Shown one piece after another: positions 1 through 11,200 of a DNA stretch of 64,000 bases; positions within the stretch are counted from its first letter, which is position 1, and each line of letters opens with the position of its first letter. Position numbers and translations under genes: made by a program. The notes beneath the pieces were generated by a model. The model was not told the DNA's origin. It saw nothing but the letters and a program-made list of their open reading frames with translations, and ran no database searches. The DNA comes from Klebsormidium nitens (lineage: Eukaryota > Streptophyta > Klebsormidiophyceae > Klebsormidiales > Klebsormidiaceae). The stretch is taken from contig DF237037.1 in assembly GCA_000708835.1 (NCBI GenBank), positions 124,001 through 188,000 of the forward strand, given 5' to 3'.

Positions 1-783
1 AAAGGCAGACATAGTAACAAAAGCAGAGCTTTGATCGTGATCAAAACACATCGATGACTCACCGGAGCACTCAACCAGATGCAGACTCCGCAGCCCCCTC
101 ACTCCTGCCAGACAACCAAGGCCCTCCCCAGAAATACCATCATCGTACCGGACCTCCAGATGCTTGACTCTCGAACAAGCCCCCATCAAGCCCTCCAGAA
201 TGTGGTCATCAATACTCAGAGGATACAGAGCAGGAGGATACAGCTGCTCTGTCCGAATCGTCGCAGACAGGGCCCCGAACGATAGCACCCGTTCTGCGGG
301 CCCCAGATAGTGCGTGACCGCCATTGCTGGCTCGTAGCTTACGAGCGTCTCCCGAGTCACCTGGTGCGGAAGCACGTACCGGCCAAACCCTGCTGCAAAC
401 TTCTCGACATCCTCAGGATCGCTGTTGGGCCCGACAAGGCGCAAGCTTTGCATGCAAGGGAACTGTGACAGATATGACGTCAGCTTGTTAGAGAAGGTAC
501 CCAAGCAAATCGGTCCTGAAGCTTGCGCCCAAGAGGTGACGGAAACCTTCTCCCGCGATAGCTTTTCAAATTCTGCGAACGCCCGGCACGACTGAGCAAA
601 CGCGCTCCGGTCGGCGCCGCGCTTTAGCGCACTTGCAACCTGGACCCAGACCTCTTCTGGCAGCAGGCCTAGATAATCCATTCTGCTTTGCCAAACGTTG
701 CGCCTCTTTTGCTCAGGCAACTCTGCACAAGTGACAAGGACAATGCGCTGAATCAGGGCTGAATCGAAAGTGCCTTGGCCCAT
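1..783 (-). CDS. F-box / leucine-rich-repeat protein, 5' part (runs off left edge)
   Basis: On the minus strand the frame is open from a first ATG at 783 (an in-frame TAG lies at 828-826) to the window edge, about 260 codons. A second in-frame ATG at 681 would start the protein directly before an F-box-like helix pair (LLPEEVWVQVASALKRGAD, then SCRAFAEF), so either start is possible; 681 gives the usual N-terminal F-box layout. The later part (LEVRYDDG, GLGCLAGVRGLRSLHL) has leucine-rich-repeat spacing. F-box proteins of this kind are substrate receptors of SCF ubiquitin ligases; the LRRs would bind the target. A good donor (CCG|GTGAGT) at 62-61 may end exon 1, but the frame also stays open through it. 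The substrate cannot be inferred. The F-box call is moderate and the LRR call weaker. Confidence 0.55.
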   Translation of the reverse strand, partial: MGQGTFDSALIQRIVLVTCAELPEQKRRNVWQSRMDYLGLLPEEVWVQVASALKRGADRSAFAQSCRAFAEFEKLSREKVSVTSWAQASGPICLGTFSNKLTSYLSQFPCMQSLRLVGPNSDPEDVEKFAAGFGRYVLPHQVTRETLVSYEPAMAVTHYLGPAERVLSFGALSATIRTEQLYPPALYPLSIDDHILEGLMGACSRVKHLEVRYDDGISGEGLGCLAGVRGLRSLHLVECSGESSMCFDHDQSSAFVTMSAF

Positions 784-1866
784 TGGGTGCGCGAACGCGC
801 GCGAGCAAGTCTGTACTTCGGCTCTTTCTAAACCTGGAAGAAACCTCCGGCCGGGCATGCGGCCGCCGGCACGCCGGCCGCGATGGCGCCTTCCATGAGC
901 GCGCGTTGGCAACAGTACGTTGTCCGGGTCCTTCAATCGTATTCCGCTTACCGACGTGGGCTGGCGGACTCGCCCGGTTCTTACATATTTTGGGGACATC
1001 AAACGGCTCGGCCGGGGTCTAAGAAGTAGGCGGCCAAGAGACGCACTTAAAGCTCGGAGCTGTGGTAACGATTTTCATGCTCAGCGGGCCAATCCGGCCC
1101 GTATGTAGCATCGCGATCATCCATTGAGCATTCAAAGCATATCGACATCATGAGCAGCAAAACTTAGATGATGAATCTCTGGTTCACAGCTTCAGTGACG
1201 AGGTGTTAGGCCTTCATACTTGTAAAGGTCAATTTTAAACGTGTGGCAGAACAATAGGCATAGCTGTTTAGATTTATCTAAGGACATGTTTGATCGCAGT
1301 CGAAATTGTGACCAAGCGTTTGCTTCCAATACTTGGAACCAAATGGCGGTTGATATGACGAGGAAGAAGGTGTGTGTCGGTCCAGCGGGACCCTCTCTAA
1401 TATAGTAAAGAAGGTAAGTCTGATTGCATCCCCTTGTGCGAGGACGGGCTCCGATGAACAAAAACGTACTCGTGCATGTCGGATCTAGCTGGCGGGCACC
1501 GTTTGCCTACGCTACAAGCACAACCCGCAGCCTCGCAGCCTACAAATACATTCTGAAGAAAGTATAACCTAGGAGTGGTCTCTCACTAACTTTAGTGCCA
1601 CGCGCTTCGATCAAACATCAACTCGTACCTTCTTGATAATAAAAAGCCTGCCTGGCTGCAAACACAAAGCCTGCCTGGCTGCAAACAAAAAAGTCTGCTC
1701 GACCGGCATGTTTATTCCTCGTCTCCACCTCGTTTCCATCTGCCAACCCGAGGACTGGCTTTTTTGTTCTGTTCATAGTACCCAAGATTCTTCCGCGCAA
1801 CTCTGATTAAACTGGGACGTTCAAAGACCAGCTGCCCGGGTTATCAGTTCACGTGGTTGCTTTCAC
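784..1866. other. Intergenic, between divergent genes
   Basis: No gene is supported here. It separates the minus-strand F-box gene from the plus-strand reading frame at 1867 and so probably holds both promoters; no clear TATA box was fixed. The one visible structure is a perfect 20-base direct repeat (AAGCCTGCCTGGCTGCAAAC) present twice in tandem near 1646-1690. Confidence 0.5.
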
Positions 1867-2557
1867 ATGTTCGGGTTTAAGGCGACCAAAGACACCGATA
1901 CTGCCGCTCTGCAGACGTCCGCAAAGCTGATCGATTTCCCCTCCGTACACTTCACCGGCAACTGTATCAGGAAAAGGCCACCCTGCATTGAGGTAAAATA
2001 TTAGCCTTCTGACTTTCTAAGACCTCTGCGTGCAGTTTCAAGAAACCTATTGCTTGAAGCTTCTGAACGCGATGGAGCCAGAACAAGAGGACGAGCTAAC
2101 ATATTCCTTACGCAGATAGGTGGCGTCCAGAGCACAAATCGCGCCTCAAAAAGTGCGCAACTCTTTAAAAACGACAATATGCAACCTGATGAGATCGAAG
2201 TGCTCTCAAAAGGGACTGGTACAGCAAAACAAAACGTCACGTGTTGAGCAAGTGCTGAAAGCGAAGAGGGCGTCTCCGTCTGACGACAAGCTTCGTTCAG
2301 CAAAGCGGACTAGGTCGCGGGTTGCCCCAGTAATGTGTCAAGCCAATTCTTGGTCCTCTGCAACACTGGCGAACCACAAACTGCTAAATTGCCTTCTGCG
2401 CATTGAGGACATTGTCGGCACTGACCGGAAAGTACCCGAGAAAATGGATGATATCAGTCGCTCACCAAGTCCGCTTCTACGGGACTCAGCCCACACCCTT
2501 GCGCTGAACTGGAGCGCTTATGGTACGAGCCGCTTGCTTATGGGCCCGCCCTCCTAG
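1867..2557 (+). pseudogene. Unrecognised small spliced reading frame with one internal stop
   Basis: Exon 1 (1867-1992, 42 codons from ATG) ends at a donor GAG|GTAAAA. A good acceptor TGCGTGCAG precedes exon 2 at 2036, which continues in phase. Exon 2 reads well until an in-frame TAG at 2117-2119, then stays open in the same frame to TGA-proximal position 2557. The downstream part is polar and basic (for example RVEQVLKAKRASPSDDKLRS) and looks like protein rather than chance. Together the parts would give about 215 residues. No family is recognised. The stop could be a true nonsense mutation, a sequencing error, or a sign that a short intron was missed around CGCAG|ATAG. Intron 1 would be only 43 bp, short for this window. 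Alternatively the whole reading is spurious. Confidence 0.28.
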
Positions 2558-2957
2558 CAGGCGGGGTGCATATCCAAGCCCTTGTTGCAGCCCACGTGTC
2601 GCCCGACCTGTACACAAAATCCACGTATAGCTGACGTAAGACCAAACAAGCTAAATCAGATATGACGCCTTCATAAAAATCTGTGACCTTTCAGGAACGG
2701 GACGCACGTTACTCGGTCGAGCTCAATTCCTCGGGCAGAAAGAGTGCCTAGGGCTCGTCTCGAATCCGATATCCGATGAGGTTGGGCCTACTGTGATCCC
2801 GGAGACACACGAAAGGCTTTGTAGAGAAAGGGGAACTCTAATTGAATATTTCAAAACCTATTGCGAAGGTGGCCGATGAGTAGTGGCTTGAGCAAGTGCG
2901 TTTGCGGAACGACAGCGTTCAAGATCGGGCGTGTTTAACGATTTAAAGCACACCAGC

Positions 2958-5541
2958 TCACCATTGAAGCTCCCACCTTGGCAACAAACCCGACTCGACC
3001 TTAACCCGCAACTTTTCCAACTCCCGGGTTAGCGCGTCGATCTTGGCGTCCTTTTCGGACAACAACTCCTTCAGCGCCTCGTACGGGCACGTCCGCAAGT
3101 GGTCGTCCGCATCGCCTCGTCGGAACTCGGACGTGCAGCCCACGTGGCGATGTGAACAGGCGACGATCGCGGCCGGGCACACCTGTGGTGGGGATCCGCG
3201 AAAGTTTAGTGGATGGTTTAGTAGAGGGTTACGTTGAGACTCGGGCTAATGGAGAGGGGTTATAGGGAGATAACAGCAAGGCTATCCAAAGAGGATCAAG
3301 TGACCACGGCGTCCGACTGCGAATATGACGCAGTCTTGTCCTAAAAGCGAGCTTGATGTAGATAAGCGAATGCACTCACAGAAGATACGGAGTCGCATGT
3401 ATAAGCACCTGGCGGAGGAACGGTTCGCATAGGTCAGCCAAACCCAGGCAACAATACAATCAACCATAACCACATTCCTAGTCCCTTCAGAAAACTCGGC
3501 GGCAAATCATGGCCCGTCCGCATCGAAGTTTCAAAGAGACAGAAGACATCCTAAGCGTCAGAATGAAACAGCGCTGATCCGCCTTGAGGGACCGGCAAAA
3601 AAACGGGTCACAACTTTCACCAGATCAAAGCAGGACAGTCACAAACATTAGCTCCCTTTGTTGACTTACCTGCGCGTGCGCCTCTGCCGTAGTAACCCGC
3701 ACACGCTGCCCACACACGCAGCGAACCGTTCGATACTCGCAGGCGTCGTGGTGGGCCGCCACGTGTCGCCTCTCGATGACGTCAGCACAGCCCTCGGCGT
3801 GGAACTGGCACTTCAAGAGCCGGAAGGGGCAGGTCTTGAAGTGGTCGGGGGCGTCCGTGATGTTCAGGATCTCGGGACACGTGGACGGCCCTTCCTGAGA
3901 GAGATAAGCTATGGGGTCAGTCCGCTTATACGTGCAGTTCAGAATGATCGGGATATGCAAATTCGGTCGTCTCAGGGGTCAGTCTGATCCCCTTGAAAGG
4001 CGCATAACCTTCAGTTCCGTTTGATTTTGGTGCGCAACGCCGGTTCTTTCGAAACTCATTTGGTGAAGATAAGATTCTGTTCGCGGAGGGGAAAACTGAC
4101 TTTCATCTCCAGATTCACCAATTTTGCGCAAGCAAGTCCGTGTTTTGGTTGAGCGAATGCGAATCCGCTTCGCATCGACACGACGAGACAAGGTCTTCTT
4201 TCTTGAAGCGTACCTTATTGCCCCACAGTCTGAAGGAACAAACTCCGCCTCCGTTACTCCGCTCGAAGACCTAAACGGAGCCAGTTCTGCACGCACCTCT
4301 CTCAGCCACGTCTTCTCCGTCTCCGAGTAGGCCACCCCGTTCTGACAGTAGATCTTGACTTCGGACAGCAGGTTGTCGAGCGTCCGCGCCCTGACGGTCG
4401 GGTTGGACCGCTCGAGGACCGTCCGGCAGATGGGGCACGCTCGAGAGCCCTGGTTGAGGCTCTCTGTTATGCACCCTGCACAAGGTAAACGCCATACATC
4501 AGGCTCGGTTCACCTTTGGAGCGGAGAACGGAAGCAGGGAAAAGTGAAGGTTTCGTTCCTTAGAATGCTTTGGCGCTAACTGGTTCCCTCAATCTGGCAT
4601 CGACCGAAGAGATTGACGTGCTAGGGCGAAGCAAAGCAGCTTCCTCCAAGCAACTGCTAGGACTCTCAAGTCTGATCTATTCGTCAGCAGCAGACCGATC
4701 CTCCCAAAACAAGCCGCAGCTTTTTGTAAGTTGAATGCGCCTGGACACATGACGGAAGACTCGTCACGTGGAAACTTACCATGGCAGAAGACGTGTCCGC
4801 AGGGGACGGTGAAACACGGGTCACGCAGCACATCCTTGCAGATGGGACACCTGCAGACCACATTCCATATTTATTTTGAGAGGATTATAAAGAAAAGGTC
4901 GTAACGATTTGATTCGGGGCGAGCAATCTGATGCTTTTGCTGCTAAAGACGCGTTAAAGGCAACAACCAGCTCGAAGGGAGCTTTTGAAGTGTCGGATCC
5001 TCTTGTTGGTCTGGAACGATATTGCTCAGCTGAAGTTCGTTGCGCTTGCAGCGGATTTCTTGGCATCCATCTTGTCTACAAAAGTGCACCGTTCTGTACA
5101 CATGGAGCAATGCTTTAAACAGCGGCACAAGATGTTACAAATGCGCGAACGGTCTTCCTGCCAATAGGACCGCGAAGGCCCCACCACATGATGTTGCAGA
5201 ATGCACCGAGTCTTATGCCTGCCCTCCCTGAAAACAGAGATTATGGAAAGCCTTGGGACCATCTTATGAATCGTCAAATCTCTATCCACATCTTGAAAGC
5301 CTCGAGACCACAAACCCTACCTGAGCTCTCGGGATATCAGTGGCGAAAGCAGCAACTCCCCCAGTTCCGGTTCGGAGAAGATCAGCCCCGCCGCCGGCGC
5401 CACCTCAGCAAAAGTTGGCGCCGCCTCCCCAGCCCCCTTGTACCGGAATACTGGAATCGCCTCTAGAGCCTCCATATGCTGCTGCTCTTCAGCGGCTTCT
5501 TCGTCAAAGAGCAAGTGCACCGACTCAATGACGTTCTCCAT
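2958..5541 (-). CDS. RING-HC and TRAF-type zinc-finger E3 ubiquitin ligase
   Basis: Five minus-strand exons chain in phase: 5541-5321, 4850-4780, 4475-4297, 3894-3670 and 3182-2958, giving 306 aa. The RING (residues 75-114) starts with CPIC, continues PCGHVFCHGC and ends CPIC, a complete C3HC4 set split over three exons. After it come two TRAF/SIAH-like Cys-His fingers: exon 4 (CPFRLLKCQFHAEGC ... H ... C) and exon 5 (CSHRHVGC ... HLRTC). The C-terminus is a short coiled coil (about 270-298, KELLSEKDAKIDALTREL). This order matches RNF41/NRDP1-like ligases, where the RING recruits an E2 and the zinc fingers and coiled coil bind substrate or dimerise. The N-terminal 74 residues are acidic and alanine-rich and unrecognised. 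An in-frame upstream ATG at 5583 would add 14 residues. The substrate is unknown. Confidence 0.85.
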
Positions 5542-6606
5542 GCTTGGACAATAACCTACCTGCAGGATACAGAGTCCAGACACCTGTCAGAATCATCCCC
5601 TTACTTTCTTTTGTCAAGGTGACTGTCTTTTGATGGGTTATGTTGGCCGGCTCACATTTTGCAGGCCCACCGCCTTGACAGCGCCCTCATCGAGTGCCTT
5701 AAGGGGACAGTGATGACTCTTTACTGTAAATTCTTAGCGTGAGTCATAGGGCTTCAAGCGAGGCCCTGTTCCATTGCAAACCATGCGAAGCAAGGCTCAA
5801 TGGCCAGATGATAGTGTAACATATTGCCATAACAGGTAAATCTGGAAAGCAGCATGGGAATTTCATCCACAACAACAACTTCCAAGAAGGTTCTGGCCTG
5901 TCTCACACGTGCTGATGTGACTGCTGCATTTCAGATGAGCCAGACAGCTCCAACAGATGAGCACCATTCGAAGTTGAATGAATAGCTGCAGGGAATGCAA
6001 AGCATATGCGAGAGCTCTGCAAACAATACAATCCTAAACATTCCCCAGATCTTGGTGACACTCCAAAGTGAGAGGAGGTTGCCGCAATGGGCGGTCCTGC
6101 AGCATCAAAAGCGGTCTCAGACAGGACCATGCAAGCGCTGCTTTCAGTGTAGGGTGGTCAATATAGCCTTCAACGTTTCCAAGGTTGGCACGACTGACGT
6201 GAGAAAGTACGCGTTTGCAGCTTCTTTCAAGCTCAGGTGATACATCTGGCGAAGGCTAGCTGTGGGAATCAGATGTTACTCACCCAGATCTGAACCAAAG
6301 AATGACGTGAGCAATGCCGTCAGCAGCCCCGTGTACAGCCGACAAGGAGAGTGCAAGCTAGCGCCAATCGTCTTGCTTGATGCCCACGGTTGCCAGGTAC
6401 TAAACAGAAGCGGGATGTGGTTATAATTATGCTTTCAGCTCGCCTGACCTTCTTGTGTCTCTTTCCATCAAAGAATGCTTCCAGCTTCTGTCTGGCGTCC
6501 CTCTTTGCCGTTGAATGTTGAGTTGTTCACCAAAAAGTTTCGATTGAACGGCGCGTGACCAAAATGTGGGTAGACGAGCTGGAGACTGGAGCTTATGCAG
6601 CTGAAC

Positions 6607-6864
6607 TCAGAACTGTGATTCAAAGGGATTGCGCTGGTACGACATCCCGCCAGCGGTTCCCGTGTACATGTTTTCGACGTGTTGGCTTGTCGGTCTAGCA
6701 GAGACCTGAAACGGGCCGGATTGCAAACCTTTCTTTCGACAACGAAAGTTTACGGGAGCAACCGTGGTTGCATATGTCGTCACGGTTGCGGCACCTTTCC
6801 GTTCATCAAAGCCGCGTCGACAGCGGCTGCCGGTGCAAGCAGAAACGGAAACGGAACCTGCCAT
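6607..6864 (-). CDS. Possible small protein, unrecognised
   Basis: An 85-codon minus-strand frame runs from ATG at 6864 to TGA at 6607. Its C-terminal half (ENMYTGTAGGMSYQRNPFE) has ordinary protein composition; the N-terminal half is Ser/Thr/Arg-rich. No family is recognised and no splice partner was established, though minus-strand hydrophobic frames at 7038-7220 and 7342-7578 could belong to the same locus. It may equally be a chance frame. Confidence 0.2.
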   Translation of the reverse strand: MAGSVSVSACTGSRCRRGFDERKGAATVTTYATTVAPVNFRCRKKGLQSGPFQVSARPTSQHVENMYTGTAGGMSYQRNPFESQF

Positions 6865-7341
6865 GGAAGAAAGAGGGAGGATGACCTCAGATAAACAGCA
6901 GGCTGCAGCTCACTTCAGCTTCATTGCCATTGCATTGGTTCTACCGTAAGGTTTTTCTTTCTCTTGACAAAACAGCCAAGGGATCCTGCATGGCATTTGT
7001 TCCCATGTGCCCTGGGTTTTTCAAGCTAGGCCAGCTGTTACGTATCACTCATCCAGTCTTCATTGATTCGCCAGGTGTGAAGTTGTTGGATGTCACAGTA
7101 TAAGTTCACTTTTAGCACAAGGTTGGCGAGTAGAAGAAACAAGCCTAAGGCGAGGAAGATTGATTGGAGCATTGCATTGCAAATAAGAGGACAATCCAAG
7201 CTGGGAAGAAGTGGACGCAAACCGCGAGATCGTCAGAAGGAGCTCAATGTGCTGGATTCGGGGGGTTTTTCATAAGATGTAGGCTGTCTGCAACTAAAGT
7301 AAACAATGTCCTTAGAAGTTGGATCTAGATCTGAGCAGTTC

Positions 7342-7578
7342 TTACAAATACAACATATGTGAATCACAAAGGTTAAAATTTGATATTTTTTGACCTTGGT
7401 TGGGGGTGATCTCAGGAGAAAGAAGCAAAGTACCCAAAGAGGAAGAACCAAAGTACTTAACAACATAAAAGCTGAACGAGTCTAAGCACTCATCTGTAGC
7501 CTCTACACAAAGCTTTTGGCGGAAGTCCAACAGCAGTAGAAAGATGAGAGCAACAAGCAGTTGTGCTAACTTCTCCAT
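7342..7578 (-). CDS. Possible secreted or membrane peptide, unrecognised
   Basis: From ATG at 7578 the minus strand encodes a signal-peptide-like start: MEKLAQLLVALIFLLLLDF, followed by a polar segment with Cys at two positions, stopping at 7342. A further hydrophobic frame (LGLFLLLANLVL) lies downstream at 7038-7220. Either a short secreted peptide or the first exon of a membrane protein is possible. The surrounding sequence is AT-rich, which by itself favours hydrophobic chance frames, so confidence is low. Confidence 0.18.
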   Translation of the reverse strand: MEKLAQLLVALIFLLLLDFRQKLCVEATDECLDSFSFYVVKYFGSSSLGTLLLSPEITPNQGQKISNFNLCDSHMLYL

Positions 7579-8224
7579 CCCTCCGTAACACCTCACTGCA
7601 ATGCAGAACCTGCTTCAAGAGGAGCTCCAGGCGGGCTGCTCAATCGAATGAGTGACTGGGTGGAGGGTTCAACAATCGGAGGAAGATGTCGTTCGTGCAC
7701 TTCCGCCGCAAACGGAGGTACGAGACTGCATTCATCAGGGCACATGTACCTCCATTCTTTCCAATTGCAGCAAACGAGAACCTAACGTGATGAAGGCAGA
7801 CCGATTGACCAGAAGTTCCATATCCAGCCTCCAAGCGCCACTGATAGTGTGAACCTTCTCTGAAGAGAGAGGCCAATTACCCTAACAACCTTAGCAGGGA
7901 ATTTCCGGACTGACTTAGCAACTCCAGTGCCGCTTACTGGTTTGCCAAGCCTTTAGTCCTGTAAGCCTCAATTTGACTTAAAACCCCTCTACAAGCGATC
8001 GGGGGCTGATTGAGACCCAATTTTACCAGGTTGCTCTCTTAACTGGCTTATTAGCCAAGTCAACCAAGCAAAGTGCACCTTCATATCATAGTGATGCAAC
8101 TCGGCCTACCCCTCTCAAATCCCTCAGCAATGGCAAGCCAAAGGCAACTCAAATTGCAAGAGTCCTCTTATTGGTACTCGTTGACCCTTGAATAAGACTT
8201 CTAGAACCTCTGGAATCTTGCCAG

Positions 8225-11200
8225 GTCGACTGCGGGCCCTGCCGACGACATTGAGATCGAGTTACCGAGCACTCCAAGCACCCCTCAAGGTGGCGGCACC
8301 CCCACTGGGGCAGCACCCCAGCTGAGCCGATCGACCACCGTCCGACTCTCAGCGTCCGGGCATGTTCGCAGCCCCTTCGCCCCAAAACAAACATTTTTCA
8401 GGTGAGGGGTGGAGAGTCGCATTTTCCAAAGATTCGAGTTTGTGAGAGCAGTAGTTCGTGCAAACGTTGCGGACTTCACTTAGAAGGAGCAGATCTCTTA
8501 CAGATCGGGTCATTTTGTGGATGTCTCAACTTGGTCATACACTATGCAGCTTGAACCACTTGTGAACTGGATGAAGTGACAGTATGGAAGAGGACACCAA
8601 TCTCTGCAAGCACGCAAAAGAATCCACAATATACACTGGCTAAGCCAAAGATGTTGGGCAGGTTATATATGGCACCCGCCAAACTTCTCTACACTCTGTG
8701 GTAGAGGTTGTAAATCACATTCAATGACGTTGTGAACTAAGTATTCAGAAATAAAGCCCCGGAAAGCAGACCAATGCGACATACCCTCAATGCCAAGACG
8801 ATCCTGAGACTGGTGTCAAGGTACTATGCTGGATTCTGAGGCTCACATCTCGGGGTCAATTCACCAACCCAGTCATCCTTCTCCAGGCAACCATCGGTTA
8901 CCCAGCGCGACGATGATGAGGGCTCAGATCTCCCAGAAGACGCGACAGACGTTGGTATTCACGAAGACGGTGCCACCGAGTATGGCGTCTCGTATGGATC
9001 GTCGGCCGCGGCCAGGGCGCCCCGCTCCGCTTTCATCGAGCGCCTCTGGAGCATGCAGTGGTCGGGGCGAGGGAAGCAAGTGGATGCCGCAGAGGACGTC
9101 CTGGCCAACTATCACGACAGCGTGTTGTACGCTCCAGTGACGTTTTCGACCAAGACGCGGGCGCTGATGCGCGGGGGGTGGTTCAACTTTCAGCGGAACT
9201 TGGTAAGTACTCCTGGTTATGAGTCGTTCCTCAAGAATGAGCTAAAGTACTCTTGCCTGAAGATGATTACGAACCTAGGATTGGCGGCTTTCGAAGCTGT
9301 ACATGTCGTTTTATGGCGTTGTGCGGAATCAGGTCCTACATTTTGGCTCCTTGTCTTAGAGACCAACAGATTATTGCACGTCGTCTCAAAGCATGTAATC
9401 TTTGAGAGCGAGCTCACAGTCTGAGTCTGCGAGCGCAGAGGTTGTAAAAAGGTTAATTACAATCATTAACAATCCGCTCTTTCCACCTGGACGTCGTGCT
9501 GGCCTTTGTAGACTGCTGATGAATCTCACACGTGTTGCTGTGCAGGTGGAGTTCGTGATATCTGTGCTGGCACTAATCCTGTACATTCGATGGACGTGAG
9601 CACTTCTCTCAATCAGTATCTGCCTTGTTTGAAAACAGATGTGCCTGGTTCACTGCATCTGTATCTAAAGATCCGGTGTTCCGTTGAAAGATGGTTTGCG
9701 TGTTTGACAGCCAAGTGAAAAACGGTTTCCTGCTTGCTTTATAGCTCGACCCCCAAAGTCTTTGTGAGATCCCAGTGCTTAGGTACAGCTTCGTGAAAGC
9801 GGTCCGGACGTGACCCGCGGCAGAATAATCGAACACTGTCTTGTCGCCGCTGGCCCGTGATTGCAAACCGGAAGCCAGACAGCTTCTCGACCTCTCTTCG
9901 ACGAACTTTTGAACAGTTCTATGCTTTATGCAAAGCTTGAGACGACGAGATTGTCAGTTTCGCGGTAGTCAATGAGCTAGTTTTCAATGAGCCGGCACCG
10001 AAGAATGGCCACAGTCGCTGCGGCGACAGCAGCAATATTGACATCTGACGCCGCCACGTATCCCCTCATGCCACGTGATTTGCAGGTACTCCCAGCACCT
10101 GGACCCCTGGTATATTGCACTAAACGCCGTCGTCTCCTTTTACTTCGTGGTGCATTACGCCATGGAGTTTTACAGGTGCGTCATCATGTGTCCTCCCTTT
10201 CAAACTCGTTTCTCAAGCACAACAATGGTTTGCAGAAACTTCGTATGGAACCCTTTCACCGTTCTGCTTGAAGGAGCGTGACCGGATCCCCAGACCTTGC
10301 CTTCACCATCCGAAGGTGAATTTCTCCAACGAATTGTTGTATCTGTGCTGTTGAAACTGAGCAGCACGCAGTGTATATGAACAAACCTTCTCACCAGCAG
10401 AATGTGTTTGGGATTTTGGAACGCTTTCAAAATCCATGTCTTCTTCAGCTTCTGTATCCTTTGGACTTAAACATTTCGAATTTTCGTCCGAGATCCGCGG
10501 ACGACCATGCTCGGCAATCTGGATGCTTAGAACGTCGTGCCAAGGTCAAGGCCAAGGTTTGTACTCGGTGTGAGGTTTTGGAAAGGCTTCTGAGTACTGG
10601 CGAAGCCGGCCCGCCCGTGCTCCATCTTTGGAGAGAAGTCTTATGGCAATCCCGTTCATCTCTTGGTCTGGTTTGTAAGCTGGCGGACGCAAAAGGTCAT
10701 GACTTCAGGGCAATCGCGAACCCGCTGACAAGCTCAACTCGGGCGAAAGCAACAGTGGAAGAGACCAACCTTTGCTGCTTGTGACTCCTCTTGCAGCGCG
10801 CCGGTCCGGTCTTTCTACGTCCTTTCCCCCACTGGCATCGTTGACATTCTAAGCATCCTGCCCATATTCTGGGTGTTCAGGTGGGGCGCTCTGCTTTTTG
10901 GTTTCTTGATTTCGGACTTGTTACTTTCGATGACGATATGGCGGCCGCTTGGCAGGATCGGGGACGCGCTGAGGGTGGCGTCGGGGAGCAAGAAGAGGTT
11001 TCAGAGTTCTGAAGGACCCAATGTCGGAAGGATGAGTGCACTTTGGAGGTGACAATGACTTTCTTGGAGAGTTTACCCCCCAGAGGGTCTTTCGGAATGA
11101 TTTGACTGAATGCACCGGATAGTCAGAAAAGCAGGAAACAACTGTTCTCCGAAAACTCAGAAACGCGAGCCGTTGCTGACGTCAAACGACATCGCTTTTG

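Larger units (their letters stand above)
5584..8129. other. Region without a confident gene
   Basis: About 2.5 kb between the RING ligase (minus) and the channel gene (plus). Reading frames are short and none chains into a recognisable protein. Two minus-strand pieces with some protein character are listed separately (6607-6864 and 7342-7578). The stretch 6950-7600 is visibly more AT-rich than the flanking genes. It should contain the promoters of both flanking genes. Confidence 0.4.

Noticed and set aside
2001-2303. Minus-strand ORF of 100 codons
   Set aside because: Opposite strand of the candidate plus-strand exon; no recognisable features.
10371-10784. Plus-strand ORF of 137 codons
   Set aside because: Lies wholly inside a channel intron between in-phase exons; composition unremarkable.
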